DNA of 26,706 nt from assembly GCA_028274925.1 (NCBI GenBank), contig JAQCNR010000040.1:1-26706 (forward strand), read 5' to 3'. Both the position numbers and the translations under genes were made by a program. The notes beneath the pieces were generated by a model. The model worked only from the letters and a program-made list of their open reading frames with translations, had not been told where the DNA came from and did no database searches. The first letter of the stretch is position 1. Each line of letters opens with the position of its first letter. Shown here piece after piece: positions 23,802-26,706 of the stretch. Source of the DNA: Halovenus sp. (GTDB taxonomy: Archaea; Halobacteriota; Halobacteria; Halobacteriales; Haloarculaceae).

Positions 23802-24140
23802 ATGGACATCGCAGGCACGAAACAGAAGATTCAGCGGGTCGTCAAAGTTGGCGAGGAGACCTACAAAAAGATCAACCAAGTTATCGAACAGGTCGAACAG
23901 CTCCGAGAGGACCTCGAAAAGACCAGCGAGCAGGTCGACCACATCGAACGCGAACAGGCCGAGCAGCGCGCACTCCTCGAATCACTGGCCGAGGAGCAAG
24001 GCCTCGATGTCGACGCGACTCTCGACGACGTCGAGTATCCAGAGCGACTTCAGGAGGACAACGAGGCCGAGGACGGAAGCGAGGGTGAACAAGCCGCAGA
24101 GATGGCGAGCAGTCGCCCCTCGGCGTCGGCCGAGGAATAA
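23802..24140 (+). CDS. Small coiled-coil protein, function unknown
   Basis: 112 aa. Residues about 8-70 form a continuous charged coiled coil (KIQRVVKVGEETYKKINQVIEQVEQLREDLEKT and onward). The C-terminal third is acidic and probably disordered. It resembles the haloarchaeal DUF5798-type proteins in my recollection, but this is tentative. Seven bases separate its stop region from the GTG of the THUMP methyltransferase, so the two are probably co-transcribed. Confidence 0.8.
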   Translation: MDIAGTKQKIQRVVKVGEETYKKINQVIEQVEQLREDLEKTSEQVDHIEREQAEQRALLESLAEEQGLDVDATLDDVEYPERLQEDNEAEDGSEGEQAAEMASSRPSASAEE

Positions 24141-24146
24141 CTCGTC

Positions 24147-25259
24147 GTGCGGATTCACGACCCCGAGGACCGACCGTGGCGCTTTCTGGTGTCGACCAAC
24201 CGCGGACTCGAAGCGATTGCTGGGGCCGAACTCACAGAACTGGGACTCAGCAACGCCACGACACTGTATCCAGGAATGGTCGAGTGTACTGGTCCGCCGA
24301 CGGCCATACCGCTGCTCAACACCCGCGGGCGAACAATTCACCGCGTCCTGCTGGAACTCGCTCGGGGAGAGTGTCACTCGCTCGGAGAGATTGCTGACCT
24401 CGTCACGGAGGTGGACATATCCCAGTATCTCGACACAGACCAGTCGTTTGCGGCCCGTGCACAGCGCCGTGGCGAGCACCCCTTCGAGAGCCCAGCGGTC
24501 GAGTCTCGGGTTGGACAGGCAATTGTCGACTCCTACCCCGCGAACGAGCGACCACCGGTCGACCTCGAAAATCCTGACCTCATTTTCCGGGTGTTCGTCC
24601 GCGAGCAGCGTGTCATCGTCACTGTAGACACGACGGGCCAGCGGTCGTTACACCGCCGCCAGAACAGGACGTTCGAGCACGAGGCACCGATTCGACCGAC
24701 GATGGCCGCCGCGATGTACCGATTGGCCACGCCTCGCTCCGGTGAGGTTGTCGTCGACCCGATGTGTGGCTGTGGAACGATTCCACTCGAAGCTGCTGGC
24801 GCGGAACTTGGTTGCCCAGTCGAGATTGGACAGGAACTCGCATTCCGGCGACTTCGCTGTCCGGCCATCGAGTCCAGGACAAGTGAGTTGGCGGAGCAGC
24901 GCCACGAGACGCTCGACCTGAGTATCGTCGGCGCAGACATCGACGAGCAAGCGGTGGCTGGCGCACGCGAAAACGCCCGCAACGCCGGATTCGCAGGAGA
25001 TATCTCGTTCGCAGTCGCGGACGCACGGGAGCAGTTACTCGGCGGTGATATCGTGGTGACCGACATGCCCTTCGGCATCAGGACCGGCGGCGATGTTCGG
25101 CCGTTGTACGCCGACTTCGCAGGCCAGTTGGCTACGTCACCCTGTCGCCGAGCAGTAATTCACACTACCCGGGCGAATCTGCTCGGCGTCGAACCAACCG
25201 AGCGCTTCGAGATGCGACGGGGTCGCCTAGAGAGCGAACTGCTCGTCGTCGATTACTGA
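24147..25259 (+). CDS. THUMP-domain tRNA/RNA methyltransferase (Trm14/TrmN-like)
   Basis: 370 aa with GTG start (MRIHDPEDRPWRFLVSTNRGLE is the family N-terminus). THUMP domain at about 50-165. A Rossmann SAM-binding domain follows with motif I VDPMCGCGTIPLEAA (203-217), acidic loop GADIDEQAV, and motif IV TDMPFG (305-310), a variant of D/N-PP-F/Y. The likely product is N2-methylguanosine in tRNA (position 6 in Trm14), inferred from family only. The 3' end overlaps the convergent redoxin gene by 7 bp. Confidence 0.92.
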   Translation: MRIHDPEDRPWRFLVSTNRGLEAIAGAELTELGLSNATTLYPGMVECTGPPTAIPLLNTRGRTIHRVLLELARGECHSLGEIADLVTEVDISQYLDTDQSFAARAQRRGEHPFESPAVESRVGQAIVDSYPANERPPVDLENPDLIFRVFVREQRVIVTVDTTGQRSLHRRQNRTFEHEAPIRPTMAAAMYRLATPRSGEVVVDPMCGCGTIPLEAAGAELGCPVEIGQELAFRRLRCPAIESRTSELAEQRHETLDLSIVGADIDEQAVAGARENARNAGFAGDISFAVADAREQLLGGDIVVTDMPFGIRTGGDVRPLYADFAGQLATSPCRRAVIHTTRANLLGVEPTERFEMRRGRLESELLVVDY

Positions 25260-25771
25260 GTGCCGTACTCCACGTCCGGCCGCGGGAGGTCAAAACCCAG
25301 TTCGTCGAGTTCTCGTGTCGCGCGTTCGCTTGGCGACGGCGAGTCCTGAGCCAGCGGGTCGGCCTGCTCGACGGCCTGAACTTCCCAGTCGCCGTCGATG
25401 ACGACTGTCGCTCTGGCCGGGATATGCTGGTGGCCCTCCCACTCACCCAGCAACAGGTCGTACTGGTCGGCGATGCCGGCGTGAAAGTCTGAGACGAGTG
25501 GCACCGGCACCTCGTACTCGTCAGCGTAGGCGGCGTGGCTGAACAGACTGTCCCCCGTGATTCCAATGAGGGCAAGCCCACGAGTGTCACCCCACGCCTC
25601 CTGGACGGCGAGCCACTCCGCCGTACAGGGGCCGACGAAATCTGCCGGCGCGAAGAGGAGCACGACTGCCTCGTGCTGTTTGATCTCGGAGACTAATTCG
25701 AGCAGTTCACCGCCGTCACCGACGAACGCCGAGGCACGGAAATCCGGTGCCTGTTGGCCAACTGCAACCAT
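25253..25771 (-). CDS. Redoxin/peroxiredoxin-like protein with a single cysteine
   Basis: 172 aa from ATG of MVAVGQQAPDF. Thioredoxin-fold AhpC/TSA-type domain: VVLLFAPADFVGPCTAEW carries the only Cys (C49), aligned with the peroxidatic Cys of peroxiredoxins. The canonical P-x3-T-x2-C has Val in place of Thr, so peroxidase activity is uncertain. No resolving Cys exists in the chain. It could be a 1-Cys peroxiredoxin recycled by an external thiol, or a degenerate paralogue. Confidence 0.88.
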   Translation of the reverse strand: MVAVGQQAPDFRASAFVGDGGELLELVSEIKQHEAVVLLFAPADFVGPCTAEWLAVQEAWGDTRGLALIGITGDSLFSHAAYADEYEVPVPLVSDFHAGIADQYDLLLGEWEGHQHIPARATVVIDGDWEVQAVEQADPLAQDSPSPSERATRELDELGFDLPRPDVEYGTQ

Positions 25772-25811
25772 ATGAAGATGAGCGGCGCCAGGCAAAAAGA
25801 GCTACCGCACC

Positions 25812-26429
25812 TCAGGCGGTGCCAGGCAACTGCATCGAGACGGAGCGGTCCTCCTCGACGGTGACGATACCGTCGAACAACTGTTTGAGCGTGTTCAGCG
25901 TCTCGGCGTCGTGCGCCGTCGATTCGAGGACGTGAATTCCGATGGCTTCGGCGTCCTCGATCCGACTCGTGAGCACGTGCATGAACCGAAACACGGTCTG
26001 GAGGTCTGAGTACATCAGCAGCGTCGACAGCGAGTCCATCACGACGCGGTGTTGTTTGACGCCGCGGTTCGTGTAAAACTCCTCGACGAACTCGGAGAAT
26101 TTGATACCGATGCCGGTCATATCCATCGGCGAGGAGGTGTACTTGACTTGGTCCGTATCGTTGGCGGACCGACCCTGATGTTTGGTTACGCAGTCGACGA
26201 TGCCGAGATGGGCGTCGTCGGGTGACTCTAGCAGGGAGTTGAAATCGGCGAGAACGCGGTCAGAACTATCTCGTGTCGTGACGATAACACACCCCTCTCC
26301 GTTGTTCCCTCCGTGTGCGAGGGCCTCGAACGCCAGCCGGCGCTTCCCGCTCAGCGCCGGGCCAGAGACGAGCAGGTTTGTCCCCGGTTCGAGGGCATTA
26401 TTATCGAATTCTGGACCAAGTTTGTACAT
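25812..26429 (-). CDS. KaiC/RAD55-like RecA-fold ATPase domain protein
   Basis: 205 aa from ATG of MYKLGPEFDNN; a TATA-like box is correctly spaced upstream. P-loop-like VSGPALSGKR (21-30) has Arg in place of the Walker A Ser/Thr. A Walker B-like HRVVMDSLSTLLMY segment lies near 130-145. The fold is that of the RecA superfamily (KaiC/GvpD/RAD55), a group with many signalling-associated members in haloarchaea. The Walker A change suggests weak or absent ATP hydrolysis. It may sense or scaffold rather than hydrolyse; partner unknown. Confidence 0.88.
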   Translation of the reverse strand: MYKLGPEFDNNALEPGTNLLVSGPALSGKRRLAFEALAHGGNNGEGCVIVTTRDSSDRVLADFNSLLESPDDAHLGIVDCVTKHQGRSANDTDQVKYTSSPMDMTGIGIKFSEFVEEFYTNRGVKQHRVVMDSLSTLLMYSDLQTVFRFMHVLTSRIEDAEAIGIHVLESTAHDAETLNTLKQLFDGIVTVEEDRSVSMQLPGTA

Positions 26430-26452
26430 TGTGTATCCCACACAGGACAGAG

Positions 26453-26458
26453 ATTTAA
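26453..26458 (-). promoter_or_regulatory. TATA-box-like promoter element of the RecA-fold gene
   Basis: TTAAAT on the minus strand, 24-29 bp upstream of the ATG at 26429, in a locally AT-rich spacer. Consistent with a leaderless transcript. Confidence 0.55.
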
Positions 26459-26545
26459 CCCCATCTCTATCTGCTACCTTATTGTCTTCTTGTCCACGAT
26501 GTATAAATGAGTTTTCGTTACAGCAGTGCGGTTCGAATCGGGGAG

Positions 26546-26552
26546 TTTTTAT
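26546..26552 (+). promoter_or_regulatory. TATA-box-like promoter element of tRNA-Arg
   Basis: TTTTTAT lies 27-33 bp upstream of the tRNA 5' end, the usual archaeal TBP-binding position. Confidence 0.55.
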
Positions 26553-26578
26553 CCCGACGTTGGTTTATTCGGTATGCC

Positions 26579-26653
26579 GGGCGCTTAGCTCAGCTTGGAC
26601 AGAGCACTTGGCTTCGGACCAAGATGCCGCGGGTTCAAATCCTGCAGCGCCCA
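26579..26653 (+). tRNA. tRNA-Arg (anticodon UCG)
   Basis: Full cloverleaf: acceptor GGGCGCT with AGCGCCC (7 bp), D-stem GCTC/GAGC, anticodon stem CTTGG/CCAAG with loop CTTCGGA giving anticodon UCG (reads CGA), and T-stem GCGGG/CCTGC (one G-U) with loop TTCAAAT. Discriminator base A; no CCA is encoded, as usual for haloarchaea. No intron. The 53 bp after it, to the window end, are too short to tell whether an integrated element follows. Confidence 0.95.
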
Positions 26654-26706
26654 CTCTTTCGCGAGGAACGAAGGTGACGAGTGAAAAGTGAGCTGTGAAG
26701 GGTTTG

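Noticed and set aside
26528..26545. GGTTCGAATC, a T-arm-like motif upstream of tRNA-Arg
   Set aside because: The flanking bases do not pair as a T-stem and no other tRNA arm is present, so it is not treated as a tRNA fragment.

Overview
The window is a stretch of haloarchaeal (class Halobacteria) chromosome. Nearly all proteins are strongly acidic and the DNA is GC-rich. The gene set is archaeal: split PheRS of archaeal type, SepF, Bax1-like nuclease, archaeal PUA protein, JAMM protease, and THUMP and NOP/Sun RNA methyltransferases. Several genes have a TATA-like box 24-35 bp upstream of the start codon, as expected for leaderless haloarchaeal mRNAs, and the single tRNA has no encoded CCA. 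The genus cannot be fixed from the sequence alone.

Layout. 1-3.7 kb: a winged-helix/zinc-ribbon regulator diverges from an apparent operon of a membrane M23 peptidase-like protein, a small unknown protein and a DapA/KDG-aldolase family enzyme. 3.7-4.05 kb: a 300-bp non-coding hairpin-rich element (E1). 4.1-5.65 kb: a Bax1/DUF790 nuclease. 5.66-7.27 kb: an accessory-looking block with a secreted calcium-repeat metalloprotease-like gene, bracketed by inverted relics that look like IS6-type ends. 7.27-8.8 kb: HtpX-like M48 protease and a small membrane protein. 8.9-11.9 kb: a minus-strand cluster of translation-related genes (ThrRS-like protein without a recognisable catalytic core, NOP/Sun methyltransferase, its likely accessory protein). 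11.95-14.6 kb: UspA, a ribbon-helix-helix/coiled-coil protein, SRAP (HMCES/YedK) and a JAMM protease. 14.6-18 kb: NfeD-like protein, PUA protein, SepF and a sensor histidine kinase. 18.1-23 kb: pheS-pheT and a GlmM-type phosphohexomutase. 23.03-23.15 kb: a second, shorter, inverted copy of the non-coding element (E2). 23.2-26.7 kb: pyrE, a coiled-coil protein, a THUMP methyltransferase, a one-Cys redoxin, a KaiC/RAD55-like ATPase and tRNA-Arg(UCG).

Most of the window is core housekeeping: tRNA charging and editing, RNA modification, nucleotide and sugar metabolism, cell division and membrane quality control. The regions least explained by known genes are the E1/E2 pair, which share both of their distinct ends in opposite orientation, and the metalloprotease block between inverted IS-like ends. 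A structured intergenic segment between pheS and glmM and the catalytic-core-less ThrRS paralogue also deserve attention. No CRISPR array, rRNA, intact transposase or complete prophage was seen.
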